DNA from: Ramlibacter paludis | GTDB lineage: Bacteria; Pseudomonadota; Gammaproteobacteria; Burkholderiales; Burkholderiaceae_C | Direction: 5' to 3' | DNA length: 64,000 bases | Assembly (NCBI RefSeq): GCF_022012305.1 | Contig: NZ_JAKLTM010000005.1 | Span: 1-64,000 of the forward strand | Shown here: positions 39,418-47,526 of the stretch, in pieces | How the letters are laid out: every line of letters begins with the position of its first letter | Position numbering within the stretch: position 1 is the stretch's first letter | Notes under the pieces: model-generated | Seen by the model: only the letters and a program-made list of their open reading frames with translations | What the model was told of the DNA's origin: nothing | Databases searched by the model: none | Program-made: the position numbers and the translations under genes

Positions 39418-40398
39418 ATGGCCAGCCGCCACCATTCCACCCGCCGCCGCTTCCTGCAGGCCATGAGCGCCGGCGCCGCTGCCGCGTCCCTGCCCGCCTT
39501 TGCCGCCTGGCCGGACCGGCCGATCAAGATCGTCGTCACCTTCCCGGCCGGCGGCGCCAGCGACATCGTGGCGCGCCAGCTGGGCGAGCAGCTGGCGCAG
39601 AAGCTGGGGCAGGCGGTGGTGATCGACAACCGGCCGGGCGCAGGCGGCAGCGTCGGCGGGCTGGTCGTGCACACCGCGGCGGCCGACGGCTACACGCTGA
39701 TGCTGTCGAACTCCACGCCGATCTCGATCGGGCCCTTCGCGCTGGAAAAGCAGCCTTACGACCCGGTGGAAGGCTTCACCCACATCGCCCTCATCGGTTC
39801 GGCGCCCTGCGTGGTGATGGCCAACCCGAAGGCGCCGTTCCGGACCATTCCCGAACTGGAAGCCTTCGCGAAGAAGAACGGCCGGCTCGACTTCGGCTCC
39901 GGCGGGCCCGCGTCCATCGGTCACATCTACGGCGAGCTGATGAAGACCAACCTGGGCGTGAACATGGTGCACGTGCCCTACCGCGGCGGCGCGCCGATGA
40001 CGACCGACCTGATCGCCGGCGTGGTACCCGTGGGCATCGACGTGGTGACGGCCTTCGTGCCTTACTTCAAGTCGGGGCAGATCGTGCCGCTGGCCGTGAC
40101 CTCGGCCAACCGCTCGCCGCTGGTGCCCGACGTGCCCAGCGTCGTCGAATCGGGCCATCGCAAGCTGGTGCTCGACAACTTCTTCGGGCTGTCGGGGCCG
40201 CCGAAGATGCCGGCGGACGTCGTCGCGCGCCTGAACGCCGCCACCAACGAGATCCTGGCTTCGGCCGACTTCAAGAAGAAGCTGGTCGACCTGGGCATCA
40301 GCGCGTCCCCGGTCAGCCAGCCGGCCTTTGCCGGCTTCGTGAAGGAGCAGGTCGCGCAACTGGCGCCCACGGTGAAAGGCGCCGGCGTCCGGCTCTGA
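39418..40398 (+). CDS. Bug-family tripartite tricarboxylate transporter receptor
   Basis: Periplasmic solute receptor of 326 residues. A twin-arginine-like signal (STRRRFLQAMSAGAAAASLP) precedes WPDRPIKIVVTFPAGGASDIVAR, the classic Bug start; IDNRPGAGGSVGG near 75 and VPYRGGAPMTTDLIAG near 185 bind the carboxylate. Start ATG 39418 is 8 bases after GCGAGGAA. The membrane subunits TctA/TctB are not nearby, as is usual for the expanded Bug family in Burkholderiales. Ligand unknown. Confidence 0.93.
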   Translation: MASRHHSTRRRFLQAMSAGAAAASLPAFAAWPDRPIKIVVTFPAGGASDIVARQLGEQLAQKLGQAVVIDNRPGAGGSVGGLVVHTAAADGYTLMLSNSTPISIGPFALEKQPYDPVEGFTHIALIGSAPCVVMANPKAPFRTIPELEAFAKKNGRLDFGSGGPASIGHIYGELMKTNLGVNMVHVPYRGGAPMTTDLIAGVVPVGIDVVTAFVPYFKSGQIVPLAVTSANRSPLVPDVPSVVESGHRKLVLDNFFGLSGPPKMPADVVARLNAATNEILASADFKKKLVDLGISASPVSQPAFAGFVKEQVAQLAPTVKGAGVRL

Positions 40399-40428
40399 CG
40401 CACCCGGGGCCACCCGCACAATAGGCGG

Positions 40429-41265
40429 GTGAAATTCCAGCTGATGTCCGACCTCCACCTGGAGTCGCACCCGAATTACCGACCCCGCCCCGCGCCCGGC
40501 GCCGACTTGCTGGTGCTGGCGGGGGACATCGGCTCCTACCAGCGCGGCTCGCGCCTGGACGATGAGGAGTTCGGCTTGGCGCGCGTGGCGCCGCGCCACG
40601 GCTGGCCGGTGCCGGTGCTCTACGTGCCGGGCAACCACGAATACGACAACCTCGACTTCGACGCCACCCACGCGCGGCTGCGTGCCACCTGCGAGCGCCT
40701 GGGCATCACCTGGCTGGAGCGCGAAGAGCTGGTCATGCAAGGCGTGCGCTTCCTCGGCACCACCCTGTGGTCGGACTTCGATGCGCTCGCGCTCGCGCCC
40801 GGCCAGCCCGAGCCGACGCTCGGCCAATTGCTCAAGGCGCGCAACAAGGCTTTCCGCGCCGCCAACTACTACCTGGTGAAAGCGGCGGCGCACCGGCATG
40901 GCCAGCCCATGCTGGCCGAAGCCTGGCGCGAACAGGCGCTCGCCTGCCAGGCCTGGCTGAAGGACGCACTGGCGCGGCCGTTCGATGGCAGCACGGTAGT
41001 CATCACGCATTTCGCGCCCAGCCTGCGCAGCGCCGACCCGCGCTACGGCCTCACGCCCGGCACCGCCGGCTTCTGCAATTCGCTCGATCCGCTGCTGGCC
41101 CAGACGCAGCTGTGGGTCCACGGCCACCTGCATTGCCAGCACGATTACCTGGCCGAAGGCTGCCGCGTGGTCGCCAACACCCTGGGCTACGCGGCCAAGG
41201 GCGAGCAGGCCGATTTCCGCGAGGACTGCGTGGTGGAAGTGCCGGTGCGCACCGCGGCGTGCTAG
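40429..41265 (+). CDS. Calcineurin-like metallophosphoesterase
   Basis: Two-metal phosphoesterase of 278 residues with the ordered motifs SDLHLE (8-13), AGDIG (31-35), GNHEYD (near 68), a His in VITHFAPS (near 190) and GHLHCQHDY (near 230). The start is GTG at 40429. There is no signal peptide, so it acts in the cytoplasm. Substrate unknown. A universal stress gene follows after 29 bases. Confidence 0.88.
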   Translation: MKFQLMSDLHLESHPNYRPRPAPGADLLVLAGDIGSYQRGSRLDDEEFGLARVAPRHGWPVPVLYVPGNHEYDNLDFDATHARLRATCERLGITWLEREELVMQGVRFLGTTLWSDFDALALAPGQPEPTLGQLLKARNKAFRAANYYLVKAAAHRHGQPMLAEAWREQALACQAWLKDALARPFDGSTVVITHFAPSLRSADPRYGLTPGTAGFCNSLDPLLAQTQLWVHGHLHCQHDYLAEGCRVVANTLGYAAKGEQADFREDCVVEVPVRTAAC

Positions 41266-41294
41266 CCTGCGGCGGCAACCACCAAGGAGGCTCC

Positions 41295-41717
41295 ATGAAG
41301 ATCCTGCTAGCCGTCGACGGCAGCGAGTACACCCGCAAGATGCTCGACTACGTGTGCACCAACCGCCCGCTGTTCGACCCCAGCCACACCTTCATGCTGT
41401 TCAACGCGCAGGCACCCTTGCCGCCGCACGCGCGCTCGGCGCTGGGTGCGAACGTGGTGAATGACTACTACGCGGACGAAGCGAGGAAGGTGCTGGAGCC
41501 GGCGATCGCCACGCTGGCCGCGCAGGGCATCCAGGCGCAAAGCCAGTGGAAGGTGGGCAACGTGGGCGACACCATCGCCGCCTTCGCCAAGGAAGGCCGC
41601 TACGACATGATCATCATGGGCAGCCACGGCCATGGCTCGCTCGCGCGGCTGGTGATGGGATCCGTCACCACGCAGGTGCTCGCGCAATGCGGCGTGCCGG
41701 TGCTCCTGATCCGTTAA
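41295..41717 (+). CDS. Universal stress protein (UspA family)
   Basis: The 140-residue product starts MKILLAVDGSEYTRKMLDYV and ends with the ATP-binding signature GSHGHGSLARLVMGSVTTQVL (G-2x-G-9x-G-S/T), so it is of the ATP-binding UspFG type. AAGGAGG lies 6 bases before the ATG. Likely role: stress survival or energy sensing. A hairpin 30 bases past the stop may end the transcript. Confidence 0.92.
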   Translation: MKILLAVDGSEYTRKMLDYVCTNRPLFDPSHTFMLFNAQAPLPPHARSALGANVVNDYYADEARKVLEPAIATLAAQGIQAQSQWKVGNVGDTIAAFAKEGRYDMIIMGSHGHGSLARLVMGSVTTQVLAQCGVPVLLIR

Positions 41718-41746
41718 TTGCGCACGGGCGCGTTGCGCCATCCTTA

Positions 41747-41768
41747 CCGCCGCAAACAAATGCGGCGG
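41747..41768 (+). terminator. Stem-loop after the universal stress gene
   Basis: CCGCCGCA / TGCGGCGG is a perfect 8-bp stem with loop AACAAA. The following CTACTTTACG is only weakly T-rich, so it is a moderate terminator candidate. Confidence 0.5.
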
Positions 41769-41851
41769 CTACTTTACGATTCCGATGTGCGCGCGCAGCG
41801 CACCTCACCGACACTGGGAGCGTTCATCACCTGATGCCGGGAGCGCCTGCC

Positions 41852-41977
41852 ATGAAACCGCTGTGGATCCAAACGCTGGTCTGGGTCGCCGCCGTGGCTG
41901 TCGCCCTGCTGTTCGCATTCGCCGGCCCCGACGGCACGGACTTCAAGGCGCCGCAGGGCGCCGCCGTCCCGCGCTGA
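41852..41977 (+). CDS. 41-residue membrane microprotein
   Basis: The sequence MKPLWIQTLVWVAAVAVALL continues as a single membrane helix, then a short hydrophilic tail (GPDGTDFKAPQGAAVPR). GGGAG is 9 bases before the ATG; an earlier in-frame ATG at 41834 has no ribosome site. Its end lies 6 bases from the convergent argP stop. Function unknown. Confidence 0.55.
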   Translation: MKPLWIQTLVWVAAVAVALLFAFAGPDGTDFKAPQGAAVPR

Positions 41978-41983
41978 GCTTCT

Positions 41984-42892
41984 TCAGGCCAGCGCCTGCG
42001 ACGCCGCGGCCGTGAGCGCCGCGCTCAGCTGGTCCAAGACTTCCGACTGCAGGTTCCAGCAGTGCCAATACAGCTGGATCGGTAGCGCCGCCTGCGGCGC
42101 CAGGTTCACCAGCTCCCCCTGCGCGATCAAGCCGCGCACCAGCAGTTCCGGCACCACGCTCACGCCCCAACCCGCCAGGACCGCGCGCACCTGGCCTTCC
42201 GAGCTGGGCACGAAGATCTGGTTCAGCGCGACGCGCCGCAGGCCGAAGGCCTTGCCGACGAACTCGGACTGCATGTCGTCCTTGCGGTTGAAGGCGATGA
42301 AGGGCGCGTCGCGGAAGTTGTGCGCGGTGAGCCCTTCGGGGAAATGCTCCTTCGCGTAACCGGGCTGCGCGATGGCGATGTATTCCATCGCGCCCAGCGG
42401 CACGACCTTGCAGCCGCGCAAGGCCTGCTTCAGCGTGGTGATGCAGCCCAGCACTTGCCCTTCGCGCAGCCACTCGTCGGTGAAGTCCTGGTCGTCGGTG
42501 ATGATCTCCAGCGGGAGGCCTTGCCTCGCCAGGTCGTTCAACGCGGGCAATGTCCAGGTTGCGAGGCTGTCGGCGTTGACGGCAATGGAGATGCGTTCCT
42601 CTTCGCGCGCGCCGCCGGTGGAGCTGGGCGCCAGCTCGCGCAGGTCGCGCTCCAGGTCGGCGCGCAGCAGCCGGACCTGCTTGGTGTGCTTCAGCAGCAG
42701 GTTGCCGGCCGAGGTCGGCCGCAAGGGACGGCTGCGCACGATGAGCACGGTGCCCACCTGCGCTTCCAGGGCGCGCAACCTCTGCGATACCGCCGATTGC
42801 GTGATGTTGAGGCGCTGCGCCGCGCGCTCGAAACCGCCTTCTTCCACGATGGCGGCGAGGCATTCCAACGCGGCCTGGTCATAGGTACTCAT
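41984..42892 (-). CDS. argP: LysR family regulator ArgP
   Basis: The 302-residue product matches the ArgP/LysG group: YDQAALECLAAIVEEGGFERAAQRLNITQSAVSQRLRALE at the HTH and VLGCITTLKQALRGCKVVPLGAMEYIAI in the effector domain. ArgP proteins sense lysine or arginine. It is divergent from dadA with 76 bases between, so it may control D-amino acid catabolism here. AGCATTGCT, a 9-base dyad, lies just before its start codon. Confidence 0.88.
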   Translation of the reverse strand: MSTYDQAALECLAAIVEEGGFERAAQRLNITQSAVSQRLRALEAQVGTVLIVRSRPLRPTSAGNLLLKHTKQVRLLRADLERDLRELAPSSTGGAREEERISIAVNADSLATWTLPALNDLARQGLPLEIITDDQDFTDEWLREGQVLGCITTLKQALRGCKVVPLGAMEYIAIAQPGYAKEHFPEGLTAHNFRDAPFIAFNRKDDMQSEFVGKAFGLRRVALNQIFVPSSEGQVRAVLAGWGVSVVPELLVRGLIAQGELVNLAPQAALPIQLYWHCWNLQSEVLDQLSAALTAAASQALA

Positions 42893-42968
42893 ATAAGCAT
42901 TGCTGATGGAGCCCGAGACAGTTTAATTCGGCTTTTGAAAATCGGCGATCCGGACCAAACTGGGAAGC

Positions 42969-44303
42969 ATGAAAACCTTGGTACTCGGCGCCGGCATCAT
43001 CGGCATCAGCACCGCGTGGCACCTCGCCGAACGCGGCCATGAAGTCATCGTTGTCGACCGCCAGCCGGGCGCCGCGCTCGAGACCAGTTTTGCCAATGCC
43101 GCGCAGATCTCGGTGAGTTACTGCGAGCCGTGGGCCAACAAGCACGCGCCCGCCAAGCTGCTGAAGTGGATGTTCCGCAACGACGCCCCGCTGCTGTTCC
43201 GCCCGCAGCTGGACTGGCAGCAATGGCGCTGGGGCCTGCAGTTCCTGGCCCAGTGCAACGACAGCGCCTTCGAGCGCAACGTGCAGCAGCTGGTGGCGCT
43301 GGGCAACTACAGCCACGCCGCGCTGAAGGACGTCGTCGCCGCCACCGGCATCGAATACAACCGCCTGGAAAAGGGCATCGCGCACTTCTACACCGACCAG
43401 AAGGCCTTCGACGACGCCGGCGACGCCGCCGCGCTGATGCGCAAGTACGGCGTGGACCGCAAGGTCGTCAGCCGCGACGAGCTGTTCGCGATCGAACCGG
43501 CCTTCCGCAACTTCGACCGCATCGTTGGCGGCACTTACACCGCCAGCGACGAGAGCGGTGACGCCCGCGTCTTCACGCAGAAGCTGGCAGAGCTGTGCAA
43601 GGCGCGCGGCGTGGTGTTCCTGTACGGCCACGACATCGCCCAGCTGGAAACCGCCGGCGGCGCGATCGAGGCCGTGCGCATCCGCGACCGCGAATCGGGC
43701 GCCATGCAGCGCCTGGCCGCCGACCAGGTCGTCGTGGCCTGCGGCTCCTACACCGCGCCGCTGCTGCGCCAGGTGGGCGTGTCGCTGCCGATCTACCCGG
43801 GCAAGGGCTACAGCGCGACCTTCAAGCTGAAGGACGCGGCCGCCGCGCCTTTCGTGAGCACCATCGACGACGAAGTGAAGGTGGCGATGAGCCGCCTGGG
43901 CGACGAGCTGCGCGTGGCCGGCACCATCGAGCTGTCGGGCTACGACGCGACGCTGGACACCACGCTGGCGCAAGCGCGCTGCCGCATGCTGGCCGAGCGC
44001 ATCGAGAAGGTGCTGCCGGGCGTGTGCGACACCCGCATGCCGGAAGAAGGCGGCCAGCCGAACTTCTGGACCGGCCTGCGCCCCGCGACGCCGACCAACA
44101 TCCCGTACATCGGCCGCACCAAGGTGCAAGGCCTGTGGGTCAACGCCGGCCACGGCACGCTGGGCTGGACCCACGGCGCCGGTTCGGGCAAGGCGATGGC
44201 GGAGCTGATCAGCGGCCGCCTGCCGCGGATGGCGTTCAACTTCTACGGCTACGAGAAGAACGAGCGCGGCTTCGAAGAATCGGAGCTGTCGCTGAACACC
44301 TGA
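42969..44303 (+). CDS. dadA: D-amino acid dehydrogenase
   Basis: FAD-dependent, membrane-associated dehydrogenase that deaminates D-alanine and other D-amino acids and passes electrons to the respiratory chain. The 444 residues open with the dinucleotide fold VLGAGIIGISTAWHLAERGH and contain PGAALETSFANAAQIS near 37 and NFWTGLRPATPTNIPYIG near 365, with GHGTLGWTHGAGSGKAMAEL near the end, all typical of DadA. It may work with the alanine racemase at 1846-2940 in L-alanine use, though dadX is usually adjacent. Confidence 0.95.
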   Translation: MKTLVLGAGIIGISTAWHLAERGHEVIVVDRQPGAALETSFANAAQISVSYCEPWANKHAPAKLLKWMFRNDAPLLFRPQLDWQQWRWGLQFLAQCNDSAFERNVQQLVALGNYSHAALKDVVAATGIEYNRLEKGIAHFYTDQKAFDDAGDAAALMRKYGVDRKVVSRDELFAIEPAFRNFDRIVGGTYTASDESGDARVFTQKLAELCKARGVVFLYGHDIAQLETAGGAIEAVRIRDRESGAMQRLAADQVVVACGSYTAPLLRQVGVSLPIYPGKGYSATFKLKDAAAAPFVSTIDDEVKVAMSRLGDELRVAGTIELSGYDATLDTTLAQARCRMLAERIEKVLPGVCDTRMPEEGGQPNFWTGLRPATPTNIPYIGRTKVQGLWVNAGHGTLGWTHGAGSGKAMAELISGRLPRMAFNFYGYEKNERGFEESELSLNT

Positions 44304-44321
44304 GGCGCCTGGCCTCCGGCT

Positions 44322-46637
44322 TCACGCCGCGTTCAACCACTCCCACACCTTCGGCGCCGTCAACGGCATCTGCAAGGTCGGCGCGATGTGCGGCTTGCCC
44401 GCCCGCGCCAGCGCATCGGCCACCGCGTTGACCACGCTCGGCGCCGCACCGATGGTGCCGAGCTCGCCCACGCCCTTCACGCCGAGCGGATTGTTCTTGC
44501 AGGGCACCGTCTCGTTCATCTCGGTCAAGAACTCGCAGGCCACGATGTCCGCGCGCGGCGCGGCGTAATCCATCAGGCTGCCCGTGAGCAGCTGGCCGCT
44601 TTGCGGGTCGTAGACCATCGCCTCGCACAGCGCCTGGCCGATGCCCTGCACCGCGCCGCCATCGAGCTGGCCGCGCACGATCATCGGGTTCACCACGCGG
44701 CCGATGTCGTTCACGCTCGAATACTTCACCACCTGCACCTCGCCCGTCGCCGGATCGAGCTCGACCTCGCTGATGTGGCAGCCGTTCGGCCAGCTGGGCC
44801 CCGCCACCGTGCTCGTGTGGTCGGTGAAGATGCGCCGCTCCGGCTGGCGCGCCGCCACCTCGAACAGCGAGATGCCGACGTCGGTGCCTTTCACCGAGAA
44901 GCGCCCGGCCGCGTAGTCGAGATCGGCAGGCGACGCTTCCAGCGCTTGGCCGGCCAGCTGGCGCGCGGAGTCCAGCGTCTTCTCCGCGCCCAGGTGCAGC
45001 GAGGAGCCGCCGGTGAACAATGAACGCGAGCCCGCGCTGCCGAAGCCGTCGCCACGATCCGTATCGCCCAGGACCACCCGCACCTGCTCCAGCGGCACGC
45101 CGAACACGTCGACCACCAGCTGCGCCAGCGTCGTCGCGATGCCCTGCCCCATCTGGTTGACCGCGGAGAACACCTCGATCACGCCGTCGGCCTTGACGTC
45201 GACGGTGACGCGCTCTTCCAGCACGTTGCCGCCGGTCCACTCGAGGAAGGTGGCGATGCCCAGCCCGCGCAGCTTGCCCGCTGCCTTGCTTTGCGCGGCG
45301 CGCTGCGCGAAGCCGCTCCAGTCGGCCAGCGCCAGCCCCTGGTCCATGATCTTCTCGAACTCGCCCACGTCGTAGACCTGCCCCATCGGGTTCTTGTAGG
45401 GCATCTGCGCCGGCTGGATGAAGTTGCGGCGGCGCAGTTCGACGCGATCGATGCCGGTCTGGCGCGCCGCTTCGTCCATCAGCCGCTCCATGATGAAGAT
45501 GGCTTCCGGCCGGCCGGCGCCGCGGTACGCACCCGTCGAAGCTTCGTTGGAAAGCACCGCCTGGAAGTGGTAGTCCACCACCGGCACGTGGTACACGCTG
45601 GTCTGCACCCACGGCCCGATCAATAAGGGGATCAGCATGCCGGTGGCGGTGGCATAGGCGCCGACGTTGGCGCGCGAGCGCAGCCGCAGGCCGAGGATCT
45701 TGCCGTCCTGCGCCAGCGCCAGCTCGGCCTGCGCGCGCTGGTCGCGGCCATGGAAGGACGAGAGGAATTCCTCGCTCCGATCGGCGATCCATTTCACCGG
45801 CGCCTTCAGCGTCCAGGCCGCCCAGGCGACCGCGGCGTCTTCCGGATAGATGCCGGTCTTCATGCCGAAGCCGCCGCCGACGTCGCCCACCGTCACCCGC
45901 ACTTGCGCAGGCGGCAGGCCCAGGATGTCGTTGGCCAGCGAGTTGCGCACGCCCGAAGGCATCTGGCTGCTCATGCGCAGCGTGAGGCGGCCATCGTCGG
46001 CGGTCCAGGCCAGCACCGAGCGCGGCTCGATGGAAACCGCGGCTACGCGCTGGTTGGTGATGTCCAGCTTCACCACGTGCGCGGCCTGCGCGAAAGCCGC
46101 ATCGGTCGCCTTCGCATCGCCATGGCGCAGCTGCGCGGCGATGTTGCCGGTGGCTTCCTCGTGCACCAGCGGTGCGCCCTCCGCGCTGGCCGCGTCCACG
46201 CCGGTGACCTGCGGCAGTTCCTCGTACTCGACCCAAACTGCCTCGGCGGCATCGCGCGCCTGCTGCAGGGTGTCGGCCACGACGAAGGCCACCGGCTCGC
46301 CCACGTAGCGGACGCGCTCGTGCGCCAGCACGCGGCGGGGCGGGGTCCTCGGCTTCGAGCCGTCGGGCAGCGCCGGCAGGCCGGGAATCGGCTTGACGCC
46401 GGCCGCCGCCAGCTCGGCGCCCGTCACCACCTTGTGCACGCCCGGCATGGACGCCGCATTGGCCGTGTCGATGGCGACGACGCGCGCATGCGGATACGGC
46501 GAGCGCACGAACACCAGCCGTAGCTGGCCCGCGGGAGCGAGATCATCGGTGTACTGGCCGGTGCCCTTGAGCAGCCCTTCGTCCTCGATCCGCTGGACGG
46601 ACTGGCCGCTGCCGAAACGTTGCGCGATGGTGGTCAT
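44322..46637 (-). CDS. Orphan molybdopterin-binding hydroxylase subunit (CoxL/XdhB-like)
   Basis: Large subunit of a xanthine-dehydrogenase-family molybdenum hydroxylase, 771 residues. The first domain (about 20-135) starts RIEDEGLLKGTGQYTDDL; the active-site loop is GAYRGAGRPEA near 372 (form II type, not the AYRCSFR of true CO dehydrogenase), and the catalytic Glu is in GVKGVGELGTIGAAP near 730. The FAD (CoxM) and 2Fe-2S (CoxS) subunits are not adjacent. It lies 40 bases downstream of the M14 peptidase gene on the same strand, so it is probably the last gene of the operon that begins with the NicX-like dioxygenase. The family includes nicotinate, picolinate, quinoline and caffeine hydroxylases. 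Confidence 0.9.
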   Translation of the reverse strand: MTTIAQRFGSGQSVQRIEDEGLLKGTGQYTDDLAPAGQLRLVFVRSPYPHARVVAIDTANAASMPGVHKVVTGAELAAAGVKPIPGLPALPDGSKPRTPPRRVLAHERVRYVGEPVAFVVADTLQQARDAAEAVWVEYEELPQVTGVDAASAEGAPLVHEEATGNIAAQLRHGDAKATDAAFAQAAHVVKLDITNQRVAAVSIEPRSVLAWTADDGRLTLRMSSQMPSGVRNSLANDILGLPPAQVRVTVGDVGGGFGMKTGIYPEDAAVAWAAWTLKAPVKWIADRSEEFLSSFHGRDQRAQAELALAQDGKILGLRLRSRANVGAYATATGMLIPLLIGPWVQTSVYHVPVVDYHFQAVLSNEASTGAYRGAGRPEAIFIMERLMDEAARQTGIDRVELRRRNFIQPAQMPYKNPMGQVYDVGEFEKIMDQGLALADWSGFAQRAAQSKAAGKLRGLGIATFLEWTGGNVLEERVTVDVKADGVIEVFSAVNQMGQGIATTLAQLVVDVFGVPLEQVRVVLGDTDRGDGFGSAGSRSLFTGGSSLHLGAEKTLDSARQLAGQALEASPADLDYAAGRFSVKGTDVGISLFEVAARQPERRIFTDHTSTVAGPSWPNGCHISEVELDPATGEVQVVKYSSVNDIGRVVNPMIVRGQLDGGAVQGIGQALCEAMVYDPQSGQLLTGSLMDYAAPRADIVACEFLTEMNETVPCKNNPLGVKGVGELGTIGAAPSVVNAVADALARAGKPHIAPTLQMPLTAPKVWEWLNAA

Positions 46638-46677
46638 GGCGCGCAGTCTCGCCGATTTCCCGGCCGCTTGCAGGCAA

Positions 46678-47526
46678 TCAGCGCGCCACGGCGCCTTCGC
46701 TCGAGAGACGCGCCGACATCCAGCGCTGGAGGTCGATCCACATCTGCCGCATTTCGGAATCGAGCGGCGTGCGCATGGAGTTGGGCAGCTCGATGGTGAC
46801 GACCGGCACGCCCTTGTGCACGCCGCCGTAGTTGCCGAGCGAGCCCGGGAAGATGCCGACCTGGTCCAGGTAGAGCCGGCCCAGGCGCGAAGGCGGCACC
46901 GAAGGACCGTCGAAATCGAGCACGCCGTACGGGGCGTGGATCGACACGATCAGGTGCGGCTTGTAGCTCTGCATCTGGTCGTGCAGGAAGCGCGACTCCG
47001 GCTCGGAGATCGGCTTGGGTCCGGGCCAGCGGCGCGGGTCCTTGCCGGTGCGCTTCTGCCAGTAGATGGCCGAGTCGCGCTCCCAGTTGGGCGTGGGGAA
47101 GTTGCGGTTGAGGTCGACGCCGCGCGCATTGGTGCGCTTGGGCGGCTGCGCCAGCAGGCCGTCGGGGTTCAGCACGGGCACAAAGCGCCAGTGCACGGTC
47201 TGCGGCAGGTCGAGCTTCTCGTCGGCCGCGAGGCGGATCCAGTGCATGGCCACCGAAGCGGAAGACAGTTCGTCGCCGTGGATCGCGCCGATCACCAGCA
47301 CGCGCAGCCTGGCGTTGTCCTCGCCGACGTCACGCATGTAGAGCGGCGTGCCTTGCACCGAGCGCGCGCCACTGTCGACCAGTTCGGCTTGCTGGCACAG
47401 CGGTTTGCCCATGTTGGGCAGCTTGTGGACGAAGCGGTCGCAGGCCGTCGGCGCGACCATGGGCTCCGCCGAGGCTCCCAGCCCCAGGCCCAGCAAGGCC
47501 AGCGCGCACAGCAGCTTGTTCTTCAC
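46678..47526 (-). CDS. M14 zinc carboxypeptidase family protein, exported
   Basis: Metallopeptidase of 282 residues with a signal peptide (KNKLLCALALLGLGLGASA). Zinc ligands are HGDE near 85 and the His in IVSIHAPYG near 200; GVDLNRNFP near 137 and the catalytic Glu in VVTIELPNSM near 245 complete the M14 site. It resembles the murein-tripeptide amidase MpaA group. The start is GTG, overlapping the preceding stop by 4 bases. In this operon it may release amino acids from amide conjugates in the periplasm; that is inference. Confidence 0.87.
   Translation of the reverse strand: MKNKLLCALALLGLGLGASAEPMVAPTACDRFVHKLPNMGKPLCQQAELVDSGARSVQGTPLYMRDVGEDNARLRVLVIGAIHGDELSSASVAMHWIRLAADEKLDLPQTVHWRFVPVLNPDGLLAQPPKRTNARGVDLNRNFPTPNWERDSAIYWQKRTGKDPRRWPGPKPISEPESRFLHDQMQSYKPHLIVSIHAPYGVLDFDGPSVPPSRLGRLYLDQVGIFPGSLGNYGGVHKGVPVVTIELPNSMRTPLDSEMRQMWIDLQRWMSARLSSEGAVAR

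Noticed and set aside
44322-46637. Aerobic CO dehydrogenase large subunit
   Set aside because: The active-site loop is AYRGAGR (form II) and CoxM/CoxS are absent, so CO oxidation is not supported.
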